Positions 1-8,895 of a DNA stretch of 64,000 bases are shown in pieces (the first letter of the stretch is position 1; the number at the start of each line of letters is the position of its first letter). The notes under the pieces are model-generated. The model searched no databases. It worked only from the letters and a program-made list of their open reading frames with translations, and was not told the DNA's origin. The DNA comes from Saprospiraceae bacterium (GTDB lineage Bacteria > Bacteroidota > Bacteroidia > Chitinophagales > Saprospiraceae). The stretch lies in the NCBI GenBank assembly GCA_019638455.1, contig JAHBTU010000001.1:821501-885500 (forward strand), given 5' to 3'. The position numbers were made by a program, and so were the translations under genes.

Positions 1-8
1 CAACCACG

Positions 9-2126
9 ATGTCCTACGCTCCCCGCATAGCCCCCCTCCTCAATATTTCCGCCCGCCGGGTGGAAGCCGTCATCGAACTGCTCGAAGGCGGCGCCACGAT
101 TCCTTTTATCGCTCGCTACCGCAAAGAAGCAACTGGCGAACTCGACGAGGTGCAAATCGCCGACATCCAAGACACATGGAAAAAAATGCAGGAACTCGAC
201 AAACGCCGCGAGGCCATCCTGCAAAGCATCGAAGAGCAGGGGAAACTGACACCCGAACTCCGAAAGGCTATCGAGGGAGCGGCGACAATGACCGAGTTGG
301 AAGACCTGTACCTGCCTTACCGCCCCAAGCGCAAAACCCGCGCATCCGTCGCCATCGAAAAAGGTTTGGAGCCGTTGGCGAAAAGAATTTTCGCGCAAAA
401 AGACAAGGAAGTGGAAACCATTGCTGCTCAATATATTACCGAACAAGTGCCGACGGTGGAAGACGCGCTGCAAGGGGCACGCGACATCATCGCCGAGTGG
501 GTGAGCGAGGACATCAAAGCCCGCGACAAGGTGCGGCGGCATTTTCAAAAAGGCGCGGTCATCGCCTCCCGACTCGTGAAGGGCAAGGAAACAGAGGGGG
601 CGAAGTACCGCGACTACTTTGAGTGGGGCGAGCCGCTCAAATCCTGCCCCTCGCACCGCTTGCTCGCCATGCGTCGGGGCGAGGAAGAAGGTTTTTTGCG
701 GGTCTCCATCGCGCCGGAGGAGGAACGCGCCGTGCAGAGTCTGGATGAAATGTATGTGATTGGGTACGGCGAGTCGGCGGCACAGGTACGGACTGCCGTC
801 AAGGACAGTTACAAACGGCTGTTGCAACCCTCTATCGAAACAGAATTTCGCAATTCGAGCAAGGAAAAAGCCGACGCGGAGGCCATCCGTGTTTTTGCCG
901 AAAACCTGCGCCAATTGCTTCTGTCGGCTCCGTTAGGGGAGAAAAGGGTGCTGGGCATTGACCCCGGTTTCCGCACGGGCTGCAAGGTCGTTTGTCTCGA
1001 CGCGAGCGGCAATTTGCTTCATAACTCGACCATTTACCCGCACGAACCGCAGCGACAAGTATTTGAAAGCCAATCAGAAATCGAGCATTTGATAGAAAGA
1101 TTCGGCATCGAGGCCATCTCGGTCGGCAACGGCACTGCCGGACGCGAAACGATGGATTTTTTGCGGAAAATCAAATTCCAACGCCCCATCGAGATTTTTC
1201 AGGTGAACGAGGCGGGGGCTTCGATTTATTCGGCTTCGGAAATCGCCCGAGAGGAATTTCCGACCCATGACGTGACGGTGCGCGGCGCAGTCAGCATCGG
1301 GCGACGGCTGCTCGACCCGTTGGCGGAGTTGGTGAAAATTGACCCGAAAAGCATCGGGGTAGGGCAGTACCAGCACGATGTGCACCAGACCCAACTCAAA
1401 GAAAGCCTCGACCGCACGGTGGAAAGCTGCGTGAACGCCGTCGGCATCAACCTCAACACGGCAAGCAAACACCTACTCACCTACGTCTCCGGCCTCGGCC
1501 CCGTGCTGGCGCAAAACATCGTGAACTACCGGGCAGAAAACGGCGCGTTCAAAAAACGCAGCGACCTCAAAAAAGTCCCCCGCCTTGGCGACAAAGCCTT
1601 CGAACAATGCGCGGGGTTTCTCCGAATCCGCGAAGCCGCAAACCCTTTGGACAACACGGCTGTTCACCCCGAACGCTACGCGCTCGTGGAAGAGATGGCC
1701 GCCGACTTGGGCTGCAAAGTCGTTGATTTAGCACAAGATAAATCTCTGCGGGCGAAAATTGATTTGAAAAAATACGTTCGTGGCGACGTGGGTTTGCCAA
1801 CACTTCAAGACATCCTGAAAGAACTCGAAAAACCTGGCCTCGACCCGCGCGGCGCGGCCAAACCCTTCGAGTTTGCCAATATTCACTCGCTCGAAGACTT
1901 GCATCCCGGCATGGTGCTGCCCGGCATCGTGACCAACATCACCAACTTCGGCGCGTTCGTGGATATTGGTTTGAAAGACAGCGGCCTTGTCCATGTCTCG
2001 CAATTGGCCGACAAGTTTGTGCGCGACCCGATGGAGGTCGTTTCACTCGGCCAGCAAGTGACAGTGCGCGTGGTGGAGGTAGATTTTGCGCGGAAACGGG
2101 TGGCGTTGAGCATGAAGGGGGGGTAA
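9..2126 (+). CDS. tex: Tex family RNA-binding transcription accessory protein
   Basis: This 705-residue protein has the full Tex layout. The N-terminal helical region opens with the conserved stretch containing ATIPFIARYRKEATG. A YqgF/RNase H-like domain begins near residue 313 with LGIDPGFRTGCK, helix-hairpin-helix motifs lie around residues 480-560, and an S1 RNA-binding domain runs from about residue 633 to the end. Tex binds nucleic acid and affects transcription and stress tolerance in other bacteria; it is cytoplasmic. Length is at the short end of the family because the protein stops just after the S1 fold. The ATG start gives the expected N-terminus. It converges with tpiA downstream. 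The name is confident; the role in this organism is only by family. Confidence 0.95.
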   Translation: MSYAPRIAPLLNISARRVEAVIELLEGGATIPFIARYRKEATGELDEVQIADIQDTWKKMQELDKRREAILQSIEEQGKLTPELRKAIEGAATMTELEDLYLPYRPKRKTRASVAIEKGLEPLAKRIFAQKDKEVETIAAQYITEQVPTVEDALQGARDIIAEWVSEDIKARDKVRRHFQKGAVIASRLVKGKETEGAKYRDYFEWGEPLKSCPSHRLLAMRRGEEEGFLRVSIAPEEERAVQSLDEMYVIGYGESAAQVRTAVKDSYKRLLQPSIETEFRNSSKEKADAEAIRVFAENLRQLLLSAPLGEKRVLGIDPGFRTGCKVVCLDASGNLLHNSTIYPHEPQRQVFESQSEIEHLIERFGIEAISVGNGTAGRETMDFLRKIKFQRPIEIFQVNEAGASIYSASEIAREEFPTHDVTVRGAVSIGRRLLDPLAELVKIDPKSIGVGQYQHDVHQTQLKESLDRTVESCVNAVGINLNTASKHLLTYVSGLGPVLAQNIVNYRAENGAFKKRSDLKKVPRLGDKAFEQCAGFLRIREAANPLDNTAVHPERYALVEEMAADLGCKVVDLAQDKSLRAKIDLKKYVRGDVGLPTLQDILKELEKPGLDPRGAAKPFEFANIHSLEDLHPGMVLPGIVTNITNFGAFVDIGLKDSGLVHVSQLADKFVRDPMEVVSLGQQVTVRVVEVDFARKRVALSMKGG

Positions 2127-2191
2127 GTCTGTCGCTGCATTTGAGGGTGCAAGCAATGTAACACGACAGTCATGTCGGAGCCTGCCCATCG

Positions 2192-2947
2192 TTATTTGAG
2201 CGCCGCCACGATGGCCGCAAAATCATCTGCTTTCAGCGATGCGCCGCCGATGAGTCCGCCGTCCACATCGGGCTGGGCAAAAAGTTCGGGCGCGTTTTGC
2301 GCGTTGCAAGAGCCGCCATAGAGAATGGTTGTGTCGTTGGCGATGGCTTTCCCGTATTTTTTTGCCACCAACACCCGAATCGCATAATGCATCTCTTGGG
2401 CCTGTTCGCTCGTGGCCGTGCGGCCCGTGCCGATGGCCCAGATGGGTTCGTAGGCGATGACCACTTTCCTGAAATCCTCTTCGCGGAGGTGAAACAGGCT
2501 TGCTTTCAACTGTTTGGCCACATAGCCAACGTGCGTGTCCACTTCCCGGATGTGAAGCGGCTCGCCACAGCAAAAAATGGGGCGCATTCCTCGCGCCAAC
2601 ACAATATTGACTTTTTGTGCCAGCACGTCGTTTTTTTCCTTGAAGTATTGGCGACGTTCGGAGTGGCCGATGATGACAAACTCCGCGCCCGCCGAGGCAA
2701 CCATGTCCGCCGACACCTCACCGGTAAAAGCGCCTTTCTCCTCGTGATGGCAGTTTTGCGCCGCAAGGTGGAAGTGCTTTCTGACCTTTAGCATTTTGCC
2801 CACGTCGCGCAAGTGCGTGAGCGGTGGTGCCACCACCACCAAGCCTTTGGGCTTTTCTACTTTTTCGAGGATGTTTTTGGTCAATTCCAGCCCTTCGTCA
2901 AGGGTCTTGTTCATTTTCCAGTTTCCGGCTACGATTTGCTGGCGCAT
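2192..2947 (-). CDS. tpiA: triosephosphate isomerase
   Basis: Interconverts dihydroxyacetone phosphate and glyceraldehyde 3-phosphate in glycolysis and gluconeogenesis, in the cytoplasm. The 251-residue length is normal. The N-terminal NWKMNKT carries the catalytic lysine, IGHSERR the catalytic histidine, AYEPIWAIGTG the catalytic glutamate, and LYGGS the phosphate-binding loop. The ATG start agrees with the family. A TAnnTTTG-type -7 box lies 57 bases upstream on the same strand. It is transcribed away from the neighbouring regulator gene and appears monocistronic. Confidence 0.97.
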   Translation of the reverse strand: MRQQIVAGNWKMNKTLDEGLELTKNILEKVEKPKGLVVVAPPLTHLRDVGKMLKVRKHFHLAAQNCHHEEKGAFTGEVSADMVASAGAEFVIIGHSERRQYFKEKNDVLAQKVNIVLARGMRPIFCCGEPLHIREVDTHVGYVAKQLKASLFHLREEDFRKVVIAYEPIWAIGTGRTATSEQAQEMHYAIRVLVAKKYGKAIANDTTILYGGSCNAQNAPELFAQPDVDGGLIGGASLKADDFAAIVAALK

Positions 2948-3003
2948 TTTTTCGTTCGTTGTTCGGTGAAAGTTGTTCGTTTCGGAGAATCAATTTTTTG
3001 CGC

Positions 3004-3011
3004 CAAAAGTA
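3004..3011 (-). promoter_or_regulatory. putative Bacteroidota -7 box for tpiA
   Basis: On the minus strand this reads TACTTTTG, an exact match to the Bacteroidota -7 consensus TAnnTTTG, 57 bases before the tpiA start codon. No clear -33 TTTG was seen. Motif match only. Confidence 0.5.
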
Positions 3012-3094
3012 GAAAAAACGATAAGCCACGGACTTCCTTTTTCAAAAAAACACAGAACAAACAACGGACAGGAAGCAACGAACCCCGAACTTCC

Positions 3095-3102
3095 TACTTT
3101 TG
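3095..3102 (+). promoter_or_regulatory. putative -7 box directly before the ScfR-like regulator
   Basis: TACTTTTG matches TAnnTTTG exactly and ends only 8 bases before the ATG at 3111. If used, the transcript would start at or within a base or two of the start codon, implying a nearly leaderless mRNA. It also favours the 3111 start over the longer upstream reading frame. Confidence 0.5.
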
Positions 3103-3110
3103 CTCCGCAA

Positions 3111-4595
3111 ATGGCCACCACTCAATACCAACGCATCATCTTCGGCCTGAAAATCAGGCAGTTCCGGCAGGAACGAGGCTGGAATTTTGAAGAGTTGAGC
3201 CGCCAGACGGGCATCTCGGTTTCGTATCTGAACGAAATCGAGAAGGGTAAAAAATATCCGCAACCCGAAAACCAGCGCCGTTTGGCCAAGGCGTTGGGCG
3301 TCACACCCGCGTTTTTGACCTCATCCGAGTTGACCAAGCAATACGCACCGCTCGGCGACTTGCTCAAAAGCAATTTTCTCAACGAACTTCCGCTCGACCT
3401 TTTCGGCATAGAGGTGCAACAGGTGGTCGAAATCATCGCCCGTGCGCCCGACAGGGTGAACGCCTTCATTTCTGCACTGCTCGAAATTGCCCGCAACTAT
3501 TCACTGCGCGACGAGAACTTTTTCTTCGCAGCATTGCGTGCGTATCAAGAGTTGCGTAGCAACTATTTCGAGGAGATAGAAGGGGCTGCCGATATGTTTG
3601 TTCAGAAATACAATTTGCCGGAAAACGGCGGAGTGCCTTCCTCGCTATTGGCAAGCCTGCTGCGCGAGCAATTTGGCTATCAAATAGACGAGCGCGGGCT
3701 TGAAAAATATCCAGAGCTGCACAGCCTGCGCTCGGTGTTCAACCCGCACAAAAGACGCTTGCTGCTCAATAGCCGCCTCAATGAGCGACAACGAGCATTT
3801 CAATTGGCCAAGGAATTGGGCTTCAACGTGCTCAACCTCAAAGAACGACCCCTCGCGTCGAACTTTCTACGGGTCAATTCTTTTGAAGAAACCCTGAACA
3901 ACTACAAGGCGGCTTACTTCGCGGTGGCTATTCTGGTCAACCGCCATGCTTTCGTGCGCGACATCGGTAATTTTTTTGCGCAAGAAAAATGGGACGGCGC
4001 GGCGCTTCTCGACATGATGGCGAAGTATCAGGCCAGCCCTGAAGTCTTGTTCCAGCGATTCAATGTGCTTACCCACGATTTTCACCTCGACAAGGTGTTT
4101 TTCCTCCGCTTCATTCACGACCTCGACCGTAATATGTTTGACATTGACAAGGAACTGCACCTCAATCGCCGCCACCAACCTCATGCCTCCGGGCTTAATG
4201 AGCACTATTGCCGTCGCTGGCTTTCAGTCACTTTGCTGCGTGATTTGCAACAGCAGCAGGCACAAGGGGGAGGCGAGCGGTTTTTGAGTGGCGTGCAGCG
4301 TGCGGCCTTTCTCGACACAGGCGAGGAATACCTCTGTATCGCTGTCGCAAAACCCGGCTACCCGACCAAAGGCCGCAATGTGAGCGTCACCATCGGCGTA
4401 TTGCTCGACGACCACGCCAAGCAGACCATCCGATTCTGGGACGACCCCGCCATCTCTCGCGCCACCGTGAACGTCACTTGCGAGCGTTGCGCCTTGGCCG
4501 ACTGTGCCGAACGCGCCGCGCCGCCCGTCACCGTCCAGAAGCGGGAAGAGCGAAAGCGAATGCAGGAATTGTTGAAAAAACTGACCGACAAATGA
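3111..4595 (+). CDS. XRE-family regulator, ScfR/IrrE-like
   Basis: A 494-residue cytoplasmic regulator. Residues about 8-62 form an XRE helix-turn-helix (IRQFRQERGWNFEELSRQTG, then SYLNEIEKGKKYP). Residues about 190-300 resemble the IrrE/ImmA (M78) domain, but the usual HExxH metal site is replaced by QLAKELGFN, so peptidase activity is unlikely. The C-terminus carries the Cys-containing segment CERCALADC expected of the short-chain fatty acyl-CoA regulator (ScfR, DUF2083) family. Relatives such as RamB and PrpR-type proteins control acetate or propionate metabolism in Actinobacteria; the target here is unknown. The frame is open upstream to 2973, but the 3111 ATG matches where the HTH begins and has a promoter box just before it. 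Its stop overlaps the start of the next gene by ATGA, so the two are probably co-transcribed. Confidence 0.82.
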   Translation: MATTQYQRIIFGLKIRQFRQERGWNFEELSRQTGISVSYLNEIEKGKKYPQPENQRRLAKALGVTPAFLTSSELTKQYAPLGDLLKSNFLNELPLDLFGIEVQQVVEIIARAPDRVNAFISALLEIARNYSLRDENFFFAALRAYQELRSNYFEEIEGAADMFVQKYNLPENGGVPSSLLASLLREQFGYQIDERGLEKYPELHSLRSVFNPHKRRLLLNSRLNERQRAFQLAKELGFNVLNLKERPLASNFLRVNSFEETLNNYKAAYFAVAILVNRHAFVRDIGNFFAQEKWDGAALLDMMAKYQASPEVLFQRFNVLTHDFHLDKVFFLRFIHDLDRNMFDIDKELHLNRRHQPHASGLNEHYCRRWLSVTLLRDLQQQQAQGGGERFLSGVQRAAFLDTGEEYLCIAVAKPGYPTKGRNVSVTIGVLLDDHAKQTIRFWDDPAISRATVNVTCERCALADCAERAAPPVTVQKREERKRMQELLKKLTDK

Positions 4596-5185
4596 TTATT
4601 GTTCAAGACAAACTCGTGTCCGACGACTTGGTGGAGCAACAATTCATCTGCAACCTAACCGCTTGCAAAGGCGCTTGCTGTTGGGAGGGCGACTATGGCG
4701 CACCGTTGGAAGAGAGCGAGTTGCCTGTCTTGGAGGCTATTTTTGAAAAAATAAAAGCATTCCTAAGCCCGGCAGGCATTGCAGCCATTGAGGCGCAAGG
4801 CAAATACGTTCGGGTGCAAGAAACGGGAGAGTGGGCTACCTCCTTGGTGGACAATGGCCCTTGCGCCTACATGACGCTTGACGCGACGGGCATCGCCCAA
4901 TGCGGAATAGAGCGGGCATGGAAAGCAGGTGCCGTTGATTTTCAGAAGCCGATTTCTTGCCACCTCTACCCAGTGAGGGTTGCAAAGAACGAGGTGGCGG
5001 GATTCGAGGCGCTCAACTACGATGAGTGGCATATTTGTAGCGCCGCCTGCGAGTTGGGCCAAAAGGAGCAAATGCCGGTATATCAGTTTGTGAAGGATGC
5101 CATCATACGCAAGTACGGGCAAGCATTCTACGACGAATTGGACGGTGCCGCGAAGTTCATGGCTGCCCAAGCCGAACAGACTTGA
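4592..5185 (+). CDS. DUF3109 family Cys-rich protein
   Basis: 197 residues with the DUF3109 pattern: near the N-terminus a cysteine cluster ACKGACCWEGDYGAPL, followed by NGPCAYM, a Cys in AQCGIERAW, SCHLYPVRV and ICSAACELG. Cysteine spacing of this kind resembles the YkgJ-type metal or Fe-S binding proteins, so metal binding is likely, but no reaction is known. The ATG overlaps the stop of the regulator gene (ATGA), showing translational coupling. It ends one base before the convergent outer-membrane protein gene. Confidence 0.85.
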   Translation: MIIVQDKLVSDDLVEQQFICNLTACKGACCWEGDYGAPLEESELPVLEAIFEKIKAFLSPAGIAAIEAQGKYVRVQETGEWATSLVDNGPCAYMTLDATGIAQCGIERAWKAGAVDFQKPISCHLYPVRVAKNEVAGFEALNYDEWHICSAACELGQKEQMPVYQFVKDAIIRKYGQAFYDELDGAAKFMAAQAEQT

Positions 5186-5186
5186 C

Positions 5187-5831
5187 TCACTCTCTCCACA
5201 CCAACACGCGCAGCGACAATCGGTCGCGCACCACACGCCCAGTCATCCAATCGTACTTTGCGTTGGTCACGTTGTGCAGATTGTTGACGCAGTGCGAATA
5301 GACGAACTCTGGCTGCAATCGCCAGCTCTTTGATTTTATTTCCACCCCAAGCCCCACGTCAAGACCGACTCTTTCGTTCAGAAGCCTTAGGTTTTCAATA
5401 TTTTGACGAGCAAAATTCCACCCCAGCCGCGCACCCAACAACAGCGAACCGTGCAAGGGTGCGCTTTTCTTTGCAGGATTGGTTAGCACGAAATGCAAGG
5501 GCAACTCCGCGTCGGTGAAACGAAAATACTGCAAGCCTTGCGGATGGAAATGAACCCCGTTGCGCATCGTGGCGACAGACAAGGATGTTCGGATGGCCAA
5601 ACCTTGTCTGAACCGCCACGAGCAAAAAGCACCGAGGCTTGCGCCATGTGCAGGCCCTTTCGACTCTGCCCACATCCGGTCAGGCTCGCTATTGGGCAAA
5701 GTCTCGATGCCGAGCAATTGGTGCTCATATCCTGCCATCATCCCCCAGAAAAACGACGATTCGTTTTCTTGTTGGGCATTCAATGAAAATGCCAAGACGA
5801 TAAGTGCCGTGAGCAATGAGATTTTTTCCAT
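5187..5831 (-). CDS. outer-membrane beta-barrel protein (PorT-like)
   Basis: 214 residues. The chosen ATG gives MEKISLLTALIVLAFSLNAQ, a clear Sec signal peptide ending in the Ala-Gln cleavage site common in Bacteroidota; the longer open frame to 5930 adds no sensible sequence. The mature part alternates short polar turns and amphipathic strands (for example WRFRQGLAIRTSLSVATM, LLLGARLGWNFARQ), ending in aromatic/charged strands like VRDRLSLRVLVWRE, as in small outer-membrane barrels. Function unknown. It is divergent from the LanB-like gene with a 65-base gap that must hold both promoters. Confidence 0.7.
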   Translation of the reverse strand: MEKISLLTALIVLAFSLNAQQENESSFFWGMMAGYEHQLLGIETLPNSEPDRMWAESKGPAHGASLGAFCSWRFRQGLAIRTSLSVATMRNGVHFHPQGLQYFRFTDAELPLHFVLTNPAKKSAPLHGSLLLGARLGWNFARQNIENLRLLNERVGLDVGLGVEIKSKSWRLQPEFVYSHCVNNLHNVTNAKYDWMTGRVVRDRLSLRVLVWRE

Positions 5832-5896
5832 AAAATCGGGGGAAGTGTTGAAATTGCGCGGCTGATGACCTTGAACAACCAAAAAGACCCATTTGA

Positions 5897-8269
5897 ATGG
5901 CCAGCCATCATTCCATTTCGCTTTCCCCATTGGTGCTTATCCGGGTCGCAGGGTTGCCTTTGCGATGGCTCGAAGCAATTTCTGCCAAATGGCCATCAGA
6001 AGAGGCGGCGGATGATTGGGTGGCCGAGCGTGTGCGGGAGTGTTTCGACGCAGCCCTTCACGCGCTTGATACATCCACTATCCGCACGGCCGTTTACAAT
6101 GCGCGACGAGATTTTTTTGCAAAAAAGAAAACGCCGAGCGCGGCCTTTTTTCAACTGCTTATTGAAAACCAGCATGAGCCAGCCATCGCTCAACTCCTTG
6201 AAAATCTGCTTCGTTGGGAAGAAAAAGCGAAGGCGCTTGACGCTTTCGACCAGCGATATGAACAGGTTTTGAAAGACAATTATCGCTTGATGCAGGAGGC
6301 AGCCAATGAGGAAAACCTGCGTCGCGCCTTGCTTTTTGCCAGTCACGATTTGCTCCACTGTTTGCCAGAATTTTCGCAATGCCCGCTCGACCGCTTGAAT
6401 AAAAAATCCCGGCAGACGGCGCTTTCGCTCTATCAATACTTAACCCGCGCCGTGGTCAAAACCTCGCCCTTGAGCCGATTCACGACAGTGGCGCTGTGGC
6501 AACACGGCCCGCAAGCCGCAGTGACTTTTGGCAAAGCACAGGCTACGCCCAATGTTGCGATACTGCCTGCGCTCTACGAGATGTTGCTGCGCGAACCGGC
6601 TTTTTATGAATCCCTCCAACTTGCACTGAATCCAAGCATCGTTCGAATGGCCACGAACACTCGCTGGACTTGGCTTTATTTTGATGGCGAACAGGAGTCT
6701 TTTCAAAAGTTGGAAGGCGACCCGATAGCAGGCCTTATCGTGGAATGGCTGTTGGAACAGGGCGGAAAAATGCCTTATTCGGATCTTCTCTCACGATTGG
6801 AGGGAAAGGTGGACGCTGCGCGTGCTCAAGTGGCAACAAGGGTTTCTGACCTGATAGATTATGGGCTCTTGGAGTGGGAGTTGCCCGAAAAAGGGTTGTC
6901 ACCTGCATGGTGTGGTGCTCTCTACAACTTTCTCGGCTTTTTGCCCGCCCACACGCCTTTGCTCGTGGATGCCGCGGCGTTTTTGCAGTGGATGCGTGTG
7001 GCGGCCCGCAGCTTGCCTCACCAGCCGCTAGAGGATGCGCGGGTCATGCAGCATGAGACACTTGTGATGGCGAGCGTTTTTTTTGAAAAATATGGCGGCT
7101 CATTCCCTGCCATTCCACCCGAGCAAATTTTTTTCGAGGATGTGACTCAATCGGTGGAGTCCAATGTCCCCTTGGAGGTGATGGAAACACTCGCAAAAGA
7201 CTTGACAACCTACTGGCAAGCGAACAAGGCATCAGTGTTGTCGCCCTTCCGTGCGAGACTTGTCGCGTTTGCCCAGCGCAATATGGCAGATGGGCAGTGT
7301 GTCGGGTTCCTTGATTTTTGCGAACGGTTTTTTGCGTCGAACACAGCGACATCGGAAAATCGAGCGGAGCGGTGCGCTCAGGATTTTGTGGGTAAAATGG
7401 GGGCGCTTTTGCAAGTCTTTCGCAATGACTCAGGGGACTTTTCCGCTGTTGTGAACGCGCTTTTTGCGGGGGGAGGCAAAATGTTCGCTCGCTGGTTGCA
7501 TCTTTTCCCGGCGGAGGCAACATCGCAGCTGCAGCATTGGAACGTGGGTGGAGCCAAAGGGGCGGGCTTCGATGAAGAGGTGCTGACAGTAGCCTTCCCG
7601 TGGCAGGGGTGGTCGAACGCTAATTTTCAACCAGCTTTGTTTCACAACGCTCTTGCTGTTCCCGATGGGCGAACAAATCCAATACGCGACGGTCGGATGG
7701 TGTTGCTTGGCAATTTGGAGGTGCGATGGGAGGCAGGTTGCTTGCAATTGATTGACCGTGAATCCAATAAGCCCATTGTTTTTTCTGACCTCGGCCTTGA
7801 GGCCCCAGAAACCCGCCCGCCCGCCATGCAGGTGCTGTGGCACTTGGGGATGCCGCAAATATCACTGGAACGGCTGCTGGCTCATCGTCGTTGGGCGGAA
7901 GGTGGGGCAGGTTGGCGCGTTGCGGAGCGGGTGGCGCATGGCTCTTTGTTTGTAGCGCGAAAAATGTGGAACATAGAAGACGTGCTATTGGAACGGTGGC
8001 GTTTTGAGCAGCGCGAGTCGCGTTTTTTTCGGCTGGTTCGGAAAGAACTGTCAGACATGGAAGTGCCTCAAAGATTCTTTGGCCGATTGTCACATGGGAA
8101 GCCCCAATACTTTGATGTGAATAGTCCTTTGTCCATGCAGCTGTTTGCAAAAATGCTCCGAAATCAACGCGGGTCTTTGCTCGTGACCGAGATGTTGCCC
8201 ATGCCTGAGCAATGCGTGGTGGAGCAAGAGGGGGCGCGTGCTGCCGAATTTGTGGTTGAATTTCAGTAA
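5897..8269 (+). CDS. orphan LanB-type dehydratase N-terminal domain protein, PEARL-like
   Basis: 790 residues that fit only the glutamylation half of class I lantibiotic dehydratases (Lant_dehydr_N). Visible family signatures are SPLVLIRVAGLP at the N-terminus, DRLNKKSRQTALSLYQYLTR with TSPLSRFTTV near residue 180, NLEVRWEAGCLQLID in the late part, and HGKPQYFDVNSP with LLVTEMLPMPEQ at the end. In LanB this half uses glutamyl-tRNA to modify Ser/Thr of a precursor peptide; PEARLs are relatives that add amino acids to peptide C-termini and lack the elimination domain. No SpaB_C elimination domain follows, and no LanC, transporter or obvious precursor lies nearby. It is followed 45 bases later by a YdeI/OmpD-family gene on the same strand. 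Family assignment is confident; substrate and reaction are not known. Confidence 0.8.
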   Translation: MASHHSISLSPLVLIRVAGLPLRWLEAISAKWPSEEAADDWVAERVRECFDAALHALDTSTIRTAVYNARRDFFAKKKTPSAAFFQLLIENQHEPAIAQLLENLLRWEEKAKALDAFDQRYEQVLKDNYRLMQEAANEENLRRALLFASHDLLHCLPEFSQCPLDRLNKKSRQTALSLYQYLTRAVVKTSPLSRFTTVALWQHGPQAAVTFGKAQATPNVAILPALYEMLLREPAFYESLQLALNPSIVRMATNTRWTWLYFDGEQESFQKLEGDPIAGLIVEWLLEQGGKMPYSDLLSRLEGKVDAARAQVATRVSDLIDYGLLEWELPEKGLSPAWCGALYNFLGFLPAHTPLLVDAAAFLQWMRVAARSLPHQPLEDARVMQHETLVMASVFFEKYGGSFPAIPPEQIFFEDVTQSVESNVPLEVMETLAKDLTTYWQANKASVLSPFRARLVAFAQRNMADGQCVGFLDFCERFFASNTATSENRAERCAQDFVGKMGALLQVFRNDSGDFSAVVNALFAGGGKMFARWLHLFPAEATSQLQHWNVGGAKGAGFDEEVLTVAFPWQGWSNANFQPALFHNALAVPDGRTNPIRDGRMVLLGNLEVRWEAGCLQLIDRESNKPIVFSDLGLEAPETRPPAMQVLWHLGMPQISLERLLAHRRWAEGGAGWRVAERVAHGSLFVARKMWNIEDVLLERWRFEQRESRFFRLVRKELSDMEVPQRFFGRLSHGKPQYFDVNSPLSMQLFAKMLRNQRGSLLVTEMLPMPEQCVVEQEGARAAEFVVEFQ

Positions 8270-8314
8270 AAATTGCCCCGAACCTCCACATTCACGGACT
8301 ACCACATTGCACTT

Positions 8315-8833
8315 ATGAATACTGACGAGACCTATCAATTTCAATCTGTTTTGGAAGCCTCTGGCAACAACTTGTGGGGCTTTCATTTTGTCGTGCCCGA
8401 TGCGGTGGCAGGAGCACTCATTCAGGGGGATGACCGCCGTGTCGTGTGCGTGTTGAATGAAAAAATGGAGTATCAGTGCGCGTTGTTGCCTAGGGGAGAT
8501 GGTTCTTTTTTGATAATGGTCAACAAAAAGACCCGCGATAAATTGGGGCTGCACCCCGGCTCGATGGTGCGCGTCGGTCTTCGCAAAGACGAAAGTGAGT
8601 ATGGTTTGCCCATGCCAGAGGAATTGGCAGAGGTGCTGGCGCAGGATGAGGAGGGCAACCGCTTGTTTCACGCGCTCACTCCCGGCAAAATACGCACCCT
8701 CCTCTACATCGTTGGCCAAGTGAAAGCCTCGGAAAAGCGCATTGAGCGGGCGCTCATCATTGTGGCGCACCTAAAAGTCAACGGTGGGAAAATCAATTAT
8801 CGGCAGTTGAACGAAGACATGAAAGGGCGCTAA
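8315..8833 (+). CDS. YdeI/OmpD-associated (bacteriocin-protection) family protein
   Basis: 172 residues. A DUF1905-like N-terminal domain (YQFQSVLEASG..., GDDRRVVCVLNEKMEYQCAL, LGLHPGSMVRVGLRKDE) is followed by the YdeI/OmpD-associated C-terminal helices (LTPGKIRTLLYIVGQVKA, RIERALIIVAHL). Some family members are annotated as bacteriocin-protection proteins, but the molecular role is poorly known. The ATG at 8315 is preferred over an upstream TTG because the domain begins there. It follows the LanB-like gene on the same strand with a 45-base gap, suggesting one transcript. An association with peptide modification or immunity is inference from the pairing. Confidence 0.72.
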   Translation: MNTDETYQFQSVLEASGNNLWGFHFVVPDAVAGALIQGDDRRVVCVLNEKMEYQCALLPRGDGSFLIMVNKKTRDKLGLHPGSMVRVGLRKDESEYGLPMPEELAEVLAQDEEGNRLFHALTPGKIRTLLYIVGQVKASEKRIERALIIVAHLKVNGGKINYRQLNEDMKGR

Positions 8834-8841
8834 GTGGGAAA

Positions 8842-8878
8842 GGCTCGTGCTCCCAACCGGTGGTTGGAAGCACGAGCC
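8842..8878. terminator. strong hairpin between convergent genes
   Basis: A 17-base stem (GGCTCGTGCTCCCAACC against GGTTGGAAGCACGAGCC, one mismatch) with a 3-base loop sits between the end of the YdeI-like gene and the end of the convergent lipoprotein gene. No long T run follows on either side, so it may act as a bidirectional mRNA end or stabiliser rather than a classic terminator. Confidence 0.55.
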
Positions 8879-8895
8879 ATGGGCACGATGTTCTT

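Noticed and set aside
5097..5333. Plus-strand ORFs opposite the outer-membrane protein gene
   Set aside because: They have no family signal and are antisense to a gene with a clear signal peptide.
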